A stretch of 58,483 nucleotides of DNA from Alkalibacterium sp. MB6. GTDB taxonomy: Bacteria; Bacillota; Bacilli; Lactobacillales; Carnobacteriaceae_A. Within the stretch, counting starts at the first letter, position 1. Every line of letters starts with the position of its first letter. Shown piece by piece: positions 47,600 to 56,155 of the stretch. A program made the position numbers and the translations under genes. The notes below the pieces were generated by a model that did not search any database, had not been told where the DNA came from, and saw nothing but the letters and a program-made list of their open reading frames with translations. Location: assembly GCF_009935905.1 (NCBI RefSeq), contig NZ_PREX01000016.1:1-58483 (forward strand), in the 5' to 3' direction.

Positions 47600-48500
47600 C
47601 CCATCCATTGATTATGTCATTTATCCAGAACAAGACATTATACCTGGTAAGATTAATCGATTTGAAACATCTCACTTATTTCCTGGCGGGAAAGGGATTA
47701 ACGTCTCTAGAATCCTACACGAATTAAGTATTCCTTCAACTGCAACGGGTTTTGCAGGAGGCTTTACCGGTCAATTCATAACGGATGCCTTGAGTAAAGA
47801 AGGGATCTTAACCGACTTTGTTAGCGTCCCTGACCATACCCGTATTAATGTAAAGGTTAAAGGCCAAATGGAGACGGAACTTAACGGAGCGGGATCATTT
47901 ATTTCAGAAGAAGACGCCGAGCTCTTTTTAAATCGCTTTGACGATTTAGGTTCAACCGACATTGTTATTTTGTCAGGAAGTAAAGCGCGCAACTTGCCAG
48001 AAGACTATTACCAACAGATAATCACTCGATTGAAAACCAAAGGAGTCCCTTTTGTCATCGATACAACCGGGGCGGAACTAATAGATGCCCTGTCTAGTAA
48101 ACCTTTAGTCGTTAAGCCAAACAAAGAAGAATTGGAAGAGTTGTACCATGTTACTTTAGATAAAACAGACGATTTAATCACTTACGGGAAAAAACTACTT
48201 TCAGAAGGTGCCCAACACGTATTGATATCAATGGCAGGCGATGGCGCGCTGCTTCTGACAGATGAAGGGGTATATAAAGGAACGGTCCCTAAAGGTGAAG
48301 TGAAAAACTCTGTGGGGGCAGGAGACTCGATGGTTGCTGGTTTTGTCGGCCAGTATTCATTGACAGAGAGTCCCTTAGACGCCTTCAAAATGGGTCTGGC
48401 TTGTGGGAGTGCCACTGCTTTTTCAGAAGATCTGGCTAATAAAGAAACCATTGACCGGGTAGCTAAGACGGTCACTATTGAGAAATTGGAGGGAAAGTAA
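47577..48500 (+). CDS. fruK: 1-phosphofructokinase
   Basis: A 307-residue PfkB-family kinase that phosphorylates fructose-1-phosphate to fructose-1,6-bisphosphate. Motifs: TLNPSIDYVI, GGKGINVSR at about residues 39-47, and the C-terminal NSVGAGDSMVAGF with the catalytic Asp. It overlaps the end of fruR and starts at ATG 47577 behind GGAGG. Confidence 0.96.
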   Translation: MIYTVTLNPSIDYVIYPEQDIIPGKINRFETSHLFPGGKGINVSRILHELSIPSTATGFAGGFTGQFITDALSKEGILTDFVSVPDHTRINVKVKGQMETELNGAGSFISEEDAELFLNRFDDLGSTDIVILSGSKARNLPEDYYQQIITRLKTKGVPFVIDTTGAELIDALSSKPLVVKPNKEELEELYHVTLDKTDDLITYGKKLLSEGAQHVLISMAGDGALLLTDEGVYKGTVPKGEVKNSVGAGDSMVAGFVGQYSLTESPLDAFKMGLACGSATAFSEDLANKETIDRVAKTVTIEKLEGK

Positions 48501-48501
48501 G

Positions 48502-50397
48502 ATGAAAATAAATGATTTATTGCGCAAAGACTTAATGATTATGGATTTACAGGCAACGGATAAGGAAGCAGTCATCGATGAAATGATTAGTCAGCTATAC
48601 AAACATGATGTCATTAATGATGTCTCGACCTTTAAAGAAGGCATTATGAACCGAGAAGCCCAAACGTCAACGGGTCTAGGCAATGGTATTGCCATGCCTC
48701 ACTCTAAAAATAAAGCAGTTGTTAAACCAGCTGTTTTATTTGCCAAATCAACTAGTGGTGTGGACTATGATGCCCTAGACGGTCAATCAGTAGAATTATT
48801 CTTTATGATAGCTGCCCCTGAAGGTGGCAATAACCTTCATTTAGAAGTGCTTGCCTCACTTTCTCGTAAACTCATTGATGATGAAGTTATTGAGTCTCTT
48901 AAACAGTCAAGTACTCCAGAACAAGTACAAGCTCTATTTGAAGAAAGTGAAGAAGAAACGGAAGTCACTGCTGCTCAAGCGGAGGCCGGTTCAAAAGACA
49001 AGAAATTTGTCATTGCGGTGACTGCTTGTCCGACTGGTATCGCTCATACCTATATGGCCGAAGACGCATTGAAGAAAAAAGCAGCCGAAATGGGTGTAGA
49101 GATTCGTGTAGAAACAAACGGGACTGACGGTGCGAAAAACGTTCTAACCAAAGAAGAAATAGAACGAGCAGACGGCGTCATTATTGCTGCAGATAAAAAA
49201 GTAGACATCGCCCGCTTTAACGGGAAACCTGTTTTACAAAGACCTGTATCTGCCGGTATCAATAAAGCAGAAGAACTAATTACAAAAGCATCAACGGGTC
49301 AGGCTCCTATTCTTCATGCAGAGGCATCAAACGAATCATCCTCAGACGAGGGGAACGAGTCAGCTTGGCAAGGTATCTACAAAGATTTAATGAACGGTGT
49401 CTCTCATATGTTACCATTCGTTGTGGGTGGAGGGATATTATTAGCCATATCCTTCTTATTCGAAGCACAGCTCGGCCCTGACAGTACGCTATTCACGTCC
49501 TTTAACACCATTGGTGGCTCAGCTTTTGAGTTCTTAATTCCTATATTAGCTGGGTATATTGCGTATAGTATTGCAGACCGACCTGGACTCCTTCCTGGTA
49601 TGGCTGGTGGATTAATTGCAGTGAACAGTGATGCTGGGTTCTTAGGTGGATTAGTAGCCGGTTTCTTAGCAGGTTACGTCATGAACTTAATTAAAAAAGC
49701 ATTGAAAAACTTCCCTAAAAGCTTGGAAGGTCTAAAAGCCATTCTACTCTATCCTGTACTCGGCTTATTATTGGTCGGCTTACTCATGTTCTTCTTGGTT
49801 GGTCCATTCTTTGCGGTTATTAATAACGGCATGATCAACTTCTTAGAGAATTTAGGAACAGGAAATGCTGTTTTACTAGGTGCTGTTCTTGGAGGCATGA
49901 TGGCCGTCGATATGGGTGGACCAGTTAACAAAGCCGCTTATGCCTTCTCCATCGGCATTTTCGGAGACACGGGCGATGGTAGTTTAATGGCCGCTGTTAT
50001 GGTCGGAGGCATGATTCCGCCACTGGCTATTGCTATTTCAACACTCGTCTTTAAAAACAAATACACGCACATTGAACGTCAATCTGGTTTAACTAACTTT
50101 GTTCTTGGCGCGTCATTTATCACCGAAGGAGCCATTCCTTTTGCAGCAGCTGATCCATTAAGAGTCATTGGGTCGTCTATATTAGGTGCAGCTATTGGTG
50201 GAGGATTGACGCAGTTATGGAACGTCTCTATTCCTGCCCCTCATGGTGGACTATTCGTTATCGGTATCGGTGAGAACCCATTATGGTTCATCGCTGCTTT
50301 ACTCATCGGCTCTTTCATCACAGCGATTATTTTAGGGCTATGGAAACCTAAAGCAAGTCAAGCCGATGCAAACGTCAAAACTGAAGATTTAATATAA
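48502..50397 (+). CDS. fruA: PTS fructose transporter EIIABC
   Basis: A 631-residue three-domain PTS permease. EIIA (about 1-148) has His67 in IAMPHSKN. EIIB (about 167-265) has Cys176 in VTACPTGIAHT. EIIC (about 295-620) has multiple membrane helices. It imports fructose as fructose-1-phosphate. ATG 48502 follows GGAGGGAAAG and is one base after the fruK stop. A low-complexity linker (ASNESSSDEGNES) joins EIIB and EIIC. Confidence 0.97.
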   Translation: MKINDLLRKDLMIMDLQATDKEAVIDEMISQLYKHDVINDVSTFKEGIMNREAQTSTGLGNGIAMPHSKNKAVVKPAVLFAKSTSGVDYDALDGQSVELFFMIAAPEGGNNLHLEVLASLSRKLIDDEVIESLKQSSTPEQVQALFEESEEETEVTAAQAEAGSKDKKFVIAVTACPTGIAHTYMAEDALKKKAAEMGVEIRVETNGTDGAKNVLTKEEIERADGVIIAADKKVDIARFNGKPVLQRPVSAGINKAEELITKASTGQAPILHAEASNESSSDEGNESAWQGIYKDLMNGVSHMLPFVVGGGILLAISFLFEAQLGPDSTLFTSFNTIGGSAFEFLIPILAGYIAYSIADRPGLLPGMAGGLIAVNSDAGFLGGLVAGFLAGYVMNLIKKALKNFPKSLEGLKAILLYPVLGLLLVGLLMFFLVGPFFAVINNGMINFLENLGTGNAVLLGAVLGGMMAVDMGGPVNKAAYAFSIGIFGDTGDGSLMAAVMVGGMIPPLAIAISTLVFKNKYTHIERQSGLTNFVLGASFITEGAIPFAAADPLRVIGSSILGAAIGGGLTQLWNVSIPAPHGGLFVIGIGENPLWFIAALLIGSFITAIILGLWKPKASQADANVKTEDLI

Positions 50398-50418
50398 TCA
50401 CCATCCCTTAATTTAAAT

Positions 50419-50466
50419 GGAGCTATCGTAAAGGTTCACGTATCCTTTCGCGATAGCTCTTTTTTA
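50419..50466 (+). terminator. Terminator of fruRKA
   Basis: GGAGCTATCG / CGATAGCTCT with an inner AAAGG/CCTTT pair, then six T. Confidence 0.9.
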
Positions 50467-50554
50467 TATTTGAGAATGTAAGGGTTATGAATAGTAAATT
50501 AGTTGTAATTAGTTAAAATAATAGACAGATAGTAAAGAAGAAGGTGGTGAAAAA

Positions 50555-51428
50555 ATGAAAATAGGAATGATAGCACTATTGAGTTTGTTTGTGCTGACAG
50601 CTTGTAACACAGGTAATTCAGAAGACGGGGAAAGTTCTGCAGTCGATCCAGTGAATCAAGGAGAAGAAACTGTCGCAGACCCTCAGAGTGATGATACGGA
50701 TAAACCAGAAACAGATGGTTCCGAAGAAGAGACTACTGAACTTGTCTAGTGACCATATCTTTTCCAGTTTAATCGATGAAACCACCTTTATTAACGAAGA
50801 AGGGCTTAAAGCATGGGATGATTACCAATTTGTGTTAAGTCAGACAACCATTGGAGATTACATTATAGAGACAGATTCAAGTGGATCGATCATGGAAGAA
50901 GTGGATGCGGTGTTTCAATTAATAGAGGACCGAGAGAATGTCATCAGAGAAGAAATAGACATTACCAATAATGAGAAGTTGATTTTATACCGTTACACAG
51001 TGGATGAAACTAGCGAATATAGTGATGTTGCTGACTTTTTAGTTGAGTTAACCTATTACTACATTGATGATCAGTTGATGTTCTCCTCTATCACTCCAGG
51101 TTTTTATACGGTTGATTTAACTAATATCCCTTCAATTGATGAGTTAGTCATGTATACAGATATTGCAGAAGTAGAGGCACTCAACTCTAAACTATACACG
51201 GTATCAGAAATGACAATTGATGGGGAACCCATGACACAGACGATGGTCCCAGCCATGGGAGTTGATGAAGAGGGTAACGAGATGATGACTGCTTTTTATT
51301 TTATGACTAGAGAGGATGAGATTGTACTCTACGGGTATTTGCCATTTGAGCAGGCCGGGCGTGATTTCCCGTCATATTCAATCATTGTTTTCCAACAAAC
51401 CTTAAGTAGCTACAAAGGGAATGAGTAA
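50555..51428 (+). pseudogene. Lipoprotein of unknown function, frameshifted
   Basis: The first frame (50555-50749) encodes a lipoprotein signal peptide with the lipobox LTAC (Cys17) and an acidic linker, then stops. The next frame, one base on, continues from the overlap (about 50688-50749) to 51428 with a folded domain of about 230 residues. The join lies near ELV/SSDHIFSS at about 50738-50752. The total length is 291 codons plus one base, consistent with a single insertion. Joined, it would be a 290-residue surface lipoprotein. I do not recognise the domain. The second frame lacks its own ribosome-binding site. It precedes the PPK2 gene by 29 bp. Confidence 0.7.
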
Positions 51429-51457
51429 ACGGTAAACTGAAAGGAGACGATACAAGG

Positions 51458-52918
51458 ATGCTACCTAAAAAACAAGCAAAAAGAGAAAAGGTTTCAAATG
51501 ATTTATCTAATCAAAAGAGATCCGATATGGGAGAGCAACTGGCTGCACTGCACAGGGAATTGATGGAAACAGACAAAAGTATGCTCATTATAGTAGATGG
51601 GTGGGAATCTTCGGGAAAAGGTTACTTGTTAAAAGACTTAACTCGTGAACTAGATCCAAAACATTATGAAGTGAGTCTCTTTGAAGAATCAAGTAAAGAC
51701 GAAAGCCAGCACCCGTATTTATATCGTTTTATCACCAAAAGTCCCAAAAAAGGAGAAATCGTCTTTTTTGATCGGAGTTTCTATTACGATTTGTTTAATG
51801 ATCCGTCATTAAACGATGAAACCTTACAGCACTATATAGAAGATATCAGTTTTATTGAAGAAGCGATTAGTCATGATGATACCTTGGTCCTCAAGTTGTT
51901 CTTACATCAAACGAAGCAGGAAATGAAAGAAAACATTAACGATTTGGAAAATGACGATTATAGACATGTACGTTTAGATGAGAAAGACTACCATCAATTG
52001 AAGCATTACGATGATTATTATAAACATTTTCAAAAGATACTAAAGCAAACCAATTTCGAACGGTCACCCTGGCACGTTTTATATCTCAAGGGGAAGAAAA
52101 ACACATCGAGAAAAGCCTTGCAGTTGTGTATGGACGAATTAAAGAATCATCTTTCAACAGACCTCACTCGTTCAGAAACTGAATTAGCTGGAAAGAGTGA
52201 AACACCTTTAGACCAAGTCGATTTGTCACTCTCAATAAGTGATAAGGCTTATGACAAAGAGTTAGAGGACTTGCAGAAAAAAGCAGGGGACTTGCTCTAC
52301 CAAGTTTATATAGAAGAAAAAGCTGTGATTGTGGTTTATGAAGGAACAGATGCGGCTGGAAAAGGCGGTAATATTCAACGTCTTACCCGCTACATGGATC
52401 CAAGAGGCTATGACGTCTCCACAACGGCAGCACCAACTAAAGAAGAACAGTCCAGGCATTATTTATGGCGGTTCTACAGAGACTTCCCGACGCTAGGACG
52501 AATGACTGTCTTTGACCGAAGTTGGTATGGACGCGTTCTTGTTGAACGCATTGAGGAATTAACGCCAGCATACAGATGGAAAGAAGCTTATGGTGAAATA
52601 AATCAAATGGAGCATAACTTAGACCATCAAGGCTATTTAGTGCTTAAGTATCTCATTATCATAGATAAAGAAGAACAGTTAGAACGCTTTGAAGCCCGGG
52701 CGGATGATCCGATGAAAGAGCATAAATTGACCGATGAAGATTGGCGAAATCACGAACAATTTGATGCTTATAAAGAGGCAATGACTGATATGATTAACCA
52801 AACGTCAACTGACCATACACCTTGGAAGATTGTAAGTGGGACAAGTAAAAAATATGCTCGTATTGAGGTATTAAAAGACTTTATTAATCGTGTGACGAAT
52901 TATTTAGATAAGGCATGA
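51458..52918 (+). CDS. Tandem PPK2 polyphosphate phosphotransferase (polyphosphate:AMP phosphotransferase type)
   Basis: A 486-residue protein with two fused PPK2 domains, as in Pap-type (class II) enzymes. The N-terminal copy (about 20-235) has a degenerate Walker A, DGWESSGKG, and FFDRSFYYDLF as Walker B. The C-terminal copy (about 255-485) has the canonical EGTDAAGKGGNI and VFDRSWYGRVLVER. It transfers phosphate from polyphosphate to a nucleotide, likely AMP to ADP. Typical of the fused class, the C-terminal domain is probably catalytic. ATG 51458 follows AAAGGAG. The upstream lipoprotein gene may share its transcript. Confidence 0.85.
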   Translation: MLPKKQAKREKVSNDLSNQKRSDMGEQLAALHRELMETDKSMLIIVDGWESSGKGYLLKDLTRELDPKHYEVSLFEESSKDESQHPYLYRFITKSPKKGEIVFFDRSFYYDLFNDPSLNDETLQHYIEDISFIEEAISHDDTLVLKLFLHQTKQEMKENINDLENDDYRHVRLDEKDYHQLKHYDDYYKHFQKILKQTNFERSPWHVLYLKGKKNTSRKALQLCMDELKNHLSTDLTRSETELAGKSETPLDQVDLSLSISDKAYDKELEDLQKKAGDLLYQVYIEEKAVIVVYEGTDAAGKGGNIQRLTRYMDPRGYDVSTTAAPTKEEQSRHYLWRFYRDFPTLGRMTVFDRSWYGRVLVERIEELTPAYRWKEAYGEINQMEHNLDHQGYLVLKYLIIIDKEEQLERFEARADDPMKEHKLTDEDWRNHEQFDAYKEAMTDMINQTSTDHTPWKIVSGTSKKYARIEVLKDFINRVTNYLDKA

Positions 52919-52925
52919 GTGTGAA

Positions 52926-52965
52926 CCAATACGGCCAAGCATCAAGTGGATGCTGGCCGTATTGG
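52926..52965. repeat. Strong GC-rich palindrome after the PPK2 gene
   Basis: CCAATACGGCCAAGCATC pairs with GATGCTGGCCGTATTGG (17 bp, one bulged A, 5-nt loop). There is no T run on either side, so it is not a standard terminator. Confidence 0.65.
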
Positions 52966-53069
52966 CCTGTTCATAAGAAAAATGAATCTAGTATGTTTAA
53001 TCGTATTCATGTAAACTAGTGAGTGTAAAGCTAGATAATAAATCAATTATCTTTTAAAGGATGACTAAT

Positions 53070-53627
53070 ATGAGGTTATTTATAGCACTAGAGTTGGATG
53101 AGACGGTTAAAGACCAGCTGGACCATATTTCAAATGAGGTAAAACAGTTTACCAGCAAGGGTCGTTTTACCAATAAAGAGAATCTTCATCTGACAATACG
53201 GTTCCTTGGTGAAGTTAAAGCGGATTCGGTGGATGAATTGATTAAAGCAATTGATTGTACTGCAAATCAAGTCCAACCGTTTGCCTTATATTTAGATTCT
53301 ATAGGTAGTTTTTTAAAGAAACAGAAACATGTCATATCGGTTGGTGTCAGTGGGCAAACGGATAAACTGGCCGACCTCTATAAGGCATTGGAAACTCAAT
53401 TAGAAGGTATTGGGTACCAAAAAGAAGCGCGCCCATTTAATCCTCACATCACATTAGGCAGACAGGTTCAATTAAATGGAACCGTTAAAGACTTACAGTC
53501 TGAAGTAACTGTGAGTCGGACACCCATTCATGTGAACCAGCTGTCACTAATGGAAAGCACAAGGGTAGAGGGGAAGTTGGTTTATCGACCGATTTATCAG
53601 ACACTTTTTAAAGGATTAAAAAGATAG
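53070..53627 (+). CDS. thpR: RNA 2',3'-cyclic phosphodiesterase (ThpR/LigT family)
   Basis: A 185-residue 2H phosphoesterase. The two HxTx motifs are HLTIRFLG (about residues 42-49) and HITLGRQ (about 127-133), as in LigT/ThpR. It opens 2',3'-cyclic phosphates on RNA. ATG 53070 is eight bases after AAAGGA; the ATG at 53061 overlaps that site. It is probably monocistronic or leads the short membrane-protein genes. Confidence 0.92.
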   Translation: MRLFIALELDETVKDQLDHISNEVKQFTSKGRFTNKENLHLTIRFLGEVKADSVDELIKAIDCTANQVQPFALYLDSIGSFLKKQKHVISVGVSGQTDKLADLYKALETQLEGIGYQKEARPFNPHITLGRQVQLNGTVKDLQSEVTVSRTPIHVNQLSLMESTRVEGKLVYRPIYQTLFKGLKR

Positions 53628-53663
53628 TGATTATAAATATTACATTGAAAGAAGGGATGTCAA

Positions 53664-53987
53664 ATGTATTGGCTTAATCTAATAAGTATTCTTTTGGGGT
53701 TGATTGCTCTTGCTTTGCCCAGTTACTTTCTCATAAAGAAGAAGGTTACTCACCGATATTGTCATTTGGCTGTTTTCTTCAGCATGGCTTGGACAGTGTT
53801 TTCTGTGTTTCTTCAAGCGTTTTATACTAGACAGTTGGTCCAATTGACTGACTGGTCAGCTTTACTGGATACTCAAGGAGTTGTTGTACTTATATCCGGG
53901 GTGCTAATCCTTCTTATTCTTTTTGTAAATGGCTTAGTGCTATTTAATTATCACCGTACGGTATTAGTGAACGATTCGTTATCATAG
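53664..53987 (+). CDS. Small membrane protein, three predicted helices
   Basis: An unrecognised 107-residue protein. Hydrophobic segments are at about 4-24, 36-56 and 71-94, with a basic KKK loop after the first. ATG 53664 follows GAAGGG. It precedes another small membrane protein by nine bases, so the two are likely co-translated. No conserved catalytic motif is visible. Confidence 0.75.
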   Translation: MYWLNLISILLGLIALALPSYFLIKKKVTHRYCHLAVFFSMAWTVFSVFLQAFYTRQLVQLTDWSALLDTQGVVVLISGVLILLILFVNGLVLFNYHRTVLVNDSLS

Positions 53988-53996
53988 GAGGTCAAC

Positions 53997-54212
53997 ATGA
54001 CCATGATTAGGAACATTATTGAACAACGCTGGGGAATGATTCTCTTTGTCTTACTCCTTATGTTATTAGGGCTTTTTTTAATCGTAACAGGCATTAAAGT
54101 GGTTAAAAATAACCGATTATCTGGACTACTTAATATTATTATAGGATTTTTGTTTACTGCAGCAATGATTTATATACTATTGTTTCTCATGTTTTTAGGA
54201 GTCAATTGGTAA
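53997..54212 (+). CDS. Small membrane protein, two predicted helices
   Basis: An unrecognised 71-residue protein with hydrophobic helices at about 13-34 and 43-68 and a short basic turn (KVVKNNR). AGGAGG sits just upstream of ATG 53997. It forms a pair with the preceding three-helix protein, possibly a small complex; this is inference from spacing only. Confidence 0.7.
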   Translation: MTMIRNIIEQRWGMILFVLLLMLLGLFLIVTGIKVVKNNRLSGLLNIIIGFLFTAAMIYILLFLMFLGVNW

Positions 54213-54248
54213 TAGGGAATGAGCTGAGTGTATAAAGGAGAGAATAAA

Positions 54249-54704
54249 ATGAATAATCAAGCAGACAGTATAACGGATTATATTGCTAACTTACCTAAAG
54301 ACAGAAAAGAACCTATGATTAAGTTGAGACAGTTGTTTAAAACACATTTACCAAAAGGATTTGAAGAAACCTTTTCAAACGGTATGATTCATTTTGTTAT
54401 TCCCCATACTGTTTACCCAGGGGGCTATCATGTCAATCCAGATCAACCGTTGCCATTGATCAGTTTAGCATCTCAGAAAAACTATATCGCTCTTTACCAT
54501 ATGGGTTTGTATGCATTTCCGGATATACTTGATTGGTTTACTGAAGAGTACAGAAAAAGAGTACCATCTAAGTTAGACATGGGTAAATCATGCATTCGAA
54601 TGAAAAAAATGGATCATATACCATATGATTTGATTGCAGAACTCTGTCAAAATATCACACCGGAAGACTATATTGAGCAATATGAACTCGCTCGACAAAA
54701 GTAA
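54249..54704 (+). CDS. DUF1801 (YdhG/YdeI-like) protein
   Basis: A 151-residue soluble protein of the DUF1801 family: ITDYIANLPKDRKEPMIKLRQLF, the NGMIHFVIP segment, QKNYIALYHMGLY and the LDMGKSCIRMKKMDHIP end. Members have an iron-chaperone/YdhG-like fold with no firmly assigned role here. ATG 54249 follows AAAGGAG. A terminator lies 130 bp downstream. Confidence 0.85.
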   Translation: MNNQADSITDYIANLPKDRKEPMIKLRQLFKTHLPKGFEETFSNGMIHFVIPHTVYPGGYHVNPDQPLPLISLASQKNYIALYHMGLYAFPDILDWFTEEYRKRVPSKLDMGKSCIRMKKMDHIPYDLIAELCQNITPEDYIEQYELARQK

Positions 54705-54834
54705 ATATAAAAATAGGAGCAGGAAATTCTATTATATAAGTTGTTCATTCAACGATTAAAGAAACACGGGACGAAGATACTGAGTTTGCATTAATGTGTA
54801 TCTGAAAGATTGAAGTATATTAAATAACCTATAA

Positions 54835-54880
54835 GTCAAAATAAACAGTCATGCTAATAAAGATGGCTGTTTATTTTGAC
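54835..54880. terminator. Bidirectional terminator
   Basis: Perfect 14-bp arms GTCAAAATAAACAG / CTGTTTATTTTGAC with inner pairing, flanked by A/T. Confidence 0.85.
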
Positions 54881-55865
54881 TTCAAGTAAATCTAAAATAG
54901 ATCTTAACAGAAGTTCATACAAATCTGTATAGGAACCCAAATAATGATTTAAATTGAAATCAATTGAAATGATATCAGAAGTAAATGAGCGGGAGTTGAA
55001 AATCAATTGGTTTTTAGAGAAGAGACCCTTATTCTCATATTATCTACTTGGTATAATATATATTATGTAAACCTTATTAAGAAAAAAGCAGTCTCAAATC
55101 AAGACTCACTCAAAATTCATTAAATCCCCTATTTTTTCATTAATTATGTATTTAATTGTTGCTGCATGAATTAATCCTGAATTTATTCTAATATCGGAAA
55201 TAAATTCAAGTTGCTGACTGTCTGAGGACGATTCTAACGCGCGTTCAGATTATGAGTCGATACATTGTAGCTAAATCTGTTTAAGATTAATGTCTATTGA
55301 TTGTTCCGCAGTAATCACCAACTAAAAAATCTGTACTGTATGCCATCATATATTAAACTAAATTGTCGTTTTAAATGGTGTGAAATGTTTCATTGATTTG
55401 CACATCATTTTCATTTATTCATTTTAATGTTTTTGTTGTTAGAAAACTTCATGTCGAAAATTATTTTAATTGCTTAAACATTATGCTAACCATATGTGAT
55501 CAATTAATTGCCGCATATCACATATCATGATTTGTTGAGGATCAAATGTATTGTATTAGACAAACTAAACACGATATCCTCAGTCAACTCATCAAACATT
55601 ACAAGTGATATGTATTAACAAAAACCATTTGACTCATGTATCAACTATCTATAACATTAACTAAAGGCTCGTTGAATTGTCATATAAGATACGTATAGTA
55701 AACTAAAACGGATACTATCAGCTTATTAACCCGTGAAACAGGTTAATAAATCAAACCTGAGTATGCCCTTTCCTCTCCTCTTCCCCTCTCCTACTCTATT
55801 TTATCCAGTACGTTTTACCAATTAATACAATTGTTTAATCGCTTTATAATTTTTCAGTTTTACTG
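54881..55865. other. Gene-poor relic region
   Basis: No intact gene is visible in about 1 kb of very AT-rich DNA. Contents: a minus-strand 3' gene remnant with its own weak terminator (55092-55249), a long-range inverted repeat TGAGGAT/ATCCTCA (about 55536-55582), a perfect 9-bp hairpin TTATTAACC/GGTTAATAA (about 55722-55748), and a polypyrimidine tract at 55766-55792. It looks like an insertion or decay zone between the DUF1801 gene and the toxin-antitoxin pair. Confidence 0.6.
55106..55249 (-). pseudogene. 3' remnant of an unidentified gene
   Basis: On the minus strand an open frame reads SERALESSSDSQQLEFISD, then IRINSGLIHAATIKYIINEK, IGDLMNFE and stop (TGA at 55108-55106). It is closed upstream by TAA (55252-55250) and has no start codon with a ribosome-binding site. 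A hairpin (AGTCT/AGACT) and six T follow, as at a true gene end. It is therefore probably the C-terminal 46 residues of a lost gene. The family is not recognised. Confidence 0.45.
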
Positions 55866-55881
55866 TATAATGTGTATACAC
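55866..55881 (+). promoter_or_regulatory. Promoter -10 and candidate operator of the AbrB-Doc pair
   Basis: TATAAT (55866-55871) is followed at once by the perfect palindrome GTGTATACAC (55872-55881), which would cover the transcription start. Antitoxins of the AbrB/MazE type repress their own promoters by binding such palindromes. The -35 is poor. Confidence 0.55.
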
Positions 55882-55903
55882 TAACTGCTGGGAGGTATTT
55901 AAT

Positions 55904-56155
55904 ATGTCTAATACATTAGGTAAAAAAATGGAAAGAAAAATTCGTAAAGTCGGAAACAGCCTATCTGTTACGTTACCTAAAGAGGTATTAGAATTTGCTG
56001 ATTTAAAAGAAGGCGATACTGTCGAGTTTTCTGATAAAAATGGTAAGTTAGTAATTGAAAAGAAAAACTCAATTGTCACACCAGAATTTATGGACTTGAT
56101 TGAAAATGTCTACCAAGAACAAAAAGAAGTCTTTGACAAGTTGATTGAGCGATGA
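55904..56155 (+). CDS. AbrB/MazE-type antitoxin
   Basis: An 83-residue protein with an N-terminal SpoVT-AbrB swapped-hairpin DNA-binding domain (about 9-53: RKIRKVGNSLSVTLPKEVLE, then LKEGDTVEFSD). A charged C-terminal helix (about 58-83) would wrap and neutralise the toxin. ATG 55904 follows GGGAGG. The stop overlaps the start of the Doc-like gene (ATGA), giving translational coupling and the usual antitoxin-first order. Confidence 0.9.
   Translation: MSNTLGKKMERKIRKVGNSLSVTLPKEVLEFADLKEGDTVEFSDKNGKLVIEKKNSIVTPEFMDLIENVYQEQKEVFDKLIER

Noticed and set aside
54745-54812. Possible start of a GNAT-like reading frame (TIKETRDEDTEFALMC)
   Set aside because: Twenty-odd residues with a stop right after and no ribosome-binding site; similarity to an acetyltransferase N-terminus is too weak to call.
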